Origin: Deinococcales bacterium
GTDB taxonomy: Bacteria > Deinococcota > Deinococci > Deinococcales > Deinococcaceae
Length of the DNA stretch: 5,887 bases
NCBI GenBank assembly: GCA_014378225.1
Contig: JACMOA010000299.1
Span: 1-5,887, forward strand
Direction: 5' to 3'
Numbering within the stretch: position 1 is the first letter of the stretch; each line of letters starts with the position of its first letter. This document shows positions 5,745-5,887 of this stretch, piece by piece. The translations under genes were made by a program, and so were the position numbers. Under the pieces are notes generated by a model that had not been told where the DNA came from, did not search any database, and saw only the letters and a program-made list of their open reading frames with translations.

Positions 5745-5765
5745 GTCTTGGACAAAACAGCACCT
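5745..5765 (+). repeat. Repeat unit P, copy 2
   Basis: Second copy of the 21-bp unit, with core GGACAAAACAGCACCT. Here the flanking bases form a perfect GCTGT/ACAGC pair, so this copy can fold into a small hairpin that copy 1 cannot. Unit R follows immediately. Confidence 0.7.
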
Positions 5766-5779
5766 TCGGGCCTGCCCGC
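5766..5779 (+). repeat. Repeat unit R, copy 1
   Basis: TCGGGCCTGCCCGC is repeated exactly at 5848-5861. It contains the small palindrome CGGG-CCTG-CCCG. Confidence 0.65.
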
Positions 5780-5826
5780 TGCCTGACCCGCGACGCCCGA
5801 AAAGCGCCGCTCGAAGGAACTAAAAC

Positions 5827-5845
5827 GAGTTCGCCAACAGAGTCC
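5827..5845 (-). repeat. Repeat unit Q, copy 2 (inverted)
   Basis: Inverted copy of 5613-5631, with 16 of 19 matches. It runs straight into the second R unit. Confidence 0.65.
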
Positions 5846-5847
5846 TA

Positions 5848-5861
5848 TCGGGCCTGCCCGC
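5848..5861 (+). repeat. Repeat unit R, copy 2
   Basis: Exact second copy of TCGGGCCTGCCCGC. Both R copies are preceded by CCT or CCTA, so the identity extends a few bases to the left with one indel. Confidence 0.65.
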
Positions 5862-5887
5862 CGCTCTCCATCCCCTCCGCTCCCCAT

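Larger units (their letters stand above)
5548..5887. other. Long intergenic region made of short repeats and hairpins
   Basis: No gene is supported in these 340 bp. The open frames on both strands lack any recognisable motif and have low-complexity Pro/Arg/Ser composition. The region holds at least three short repeat units in direct and inverted order (listed separately), a GC-rich hairpin after the M28 gene, and a 7-bp TTCGGGC/GCCCGAA inverted repeat (5765-5771 and 5795-5801). Only one CTCGAG is present (5653). It looks like a dispersed intergenic repeat family or a decayed mobile element. Confidence 0.6.

Noticed and set aside
5589..5861. CRISPR array
   Set aside because: Repeats are only in pairs, of different lengths and orientations, without regular spacers.
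5534..5887. Forward frame from GTG 5534, overlapping the M28 end and open to the window edge (118 codons)
   Set aside because: Its translation is low-complexity with no family resemblance and crosses repeat units P, Q and R, so it is more likely chance openness in GC-rich repeats.
5639..5887. Minus-strand 82-codon frame starting at the window edge
   Set aside because: It is made of the same repeats and hairpins, with no recognisable protein features.
1..5887. tRNA or rRNA genes
   Set aside because: No cloverleaf, TTCGANNCC-type T-loop context or rRNA-like segments were found; the frequent TCGAG words belong to the CTCGAG signal.

Overview
The window looks like chromosomal DNA of a Deinococcota member, most likely Meiothermus or a close relative. 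This is an inference from three things: the protein types, moderately high GC, and promoters in which a TANNNT box sits exactly 6 nt before the start codon, which is typical of the leaderless genes reported in Deinococcus. No taxonomic search was possible.

Layout. (1) Positions 1-941 (+) carry the C-terminal activation domain of cobalamin-dependent methionine synthase (metH), cut off by the window edge. (2) Positions 956-1521 (-) hold a two-gene toxin-antitoxin-like operon, a DUF433 antitoxin-like protein followed by a DUF5615 PIN-like protein, with a 4-bp overlap. It converges on metH. (3) Positions 1556-2113 (+) encode a Uma2-family (DUF820) putative endonuclease, divergent from the DUF433 gene with only 34 bp between start codons. 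(4) Positions 2217-2454 (+) hold a ribbon-helix-helix antitoxin-like gene that appears frameshifted in a C4 tract, with no recognisable toxin after it. (5) Positions 2575-2702 form a 128-bp MITE-like element with 23-bp imperfect terminal inverted repeats, abutting the promoter of the next gene. (6) Positions 2739-4322 (+) encode a SWIM zinc-finger protein. (7) Positions 4363-5547 (+) encode a membrane-anchored M28-family metallopeptidase whose zinc-ligand motifs are intact but interrupted by a transmembrane hairpin. (8) Positions 5548-5887 hold no convincing gene. They are a mosaic of short direct and inverted repeats and GC-rich hairpins.

The most striking signal runs through the whole window: the palindrome CTCGAG occurs about 66 times by hand count, roughly once per 89 bp, where base composition would predict about two. 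It is as dense between genes as inside them, so it is a DNA-level signal rather than a by-product of Leu-Glu dipeptides. It resembles the HIP1 palindrome of cyanobacteria in kind.

Functionally, a housekeeping gene (metH) is followed by a small accessory patch of TA-like and nuclease-like genes (956-2454) and a mobile-element remnant, and then by two apparently single-gene transcription units (SWIM, M28). All four genes that appear to have their own promoter (DUF433, uma2-like, SWIM, M28) show the same leaderless architecture.
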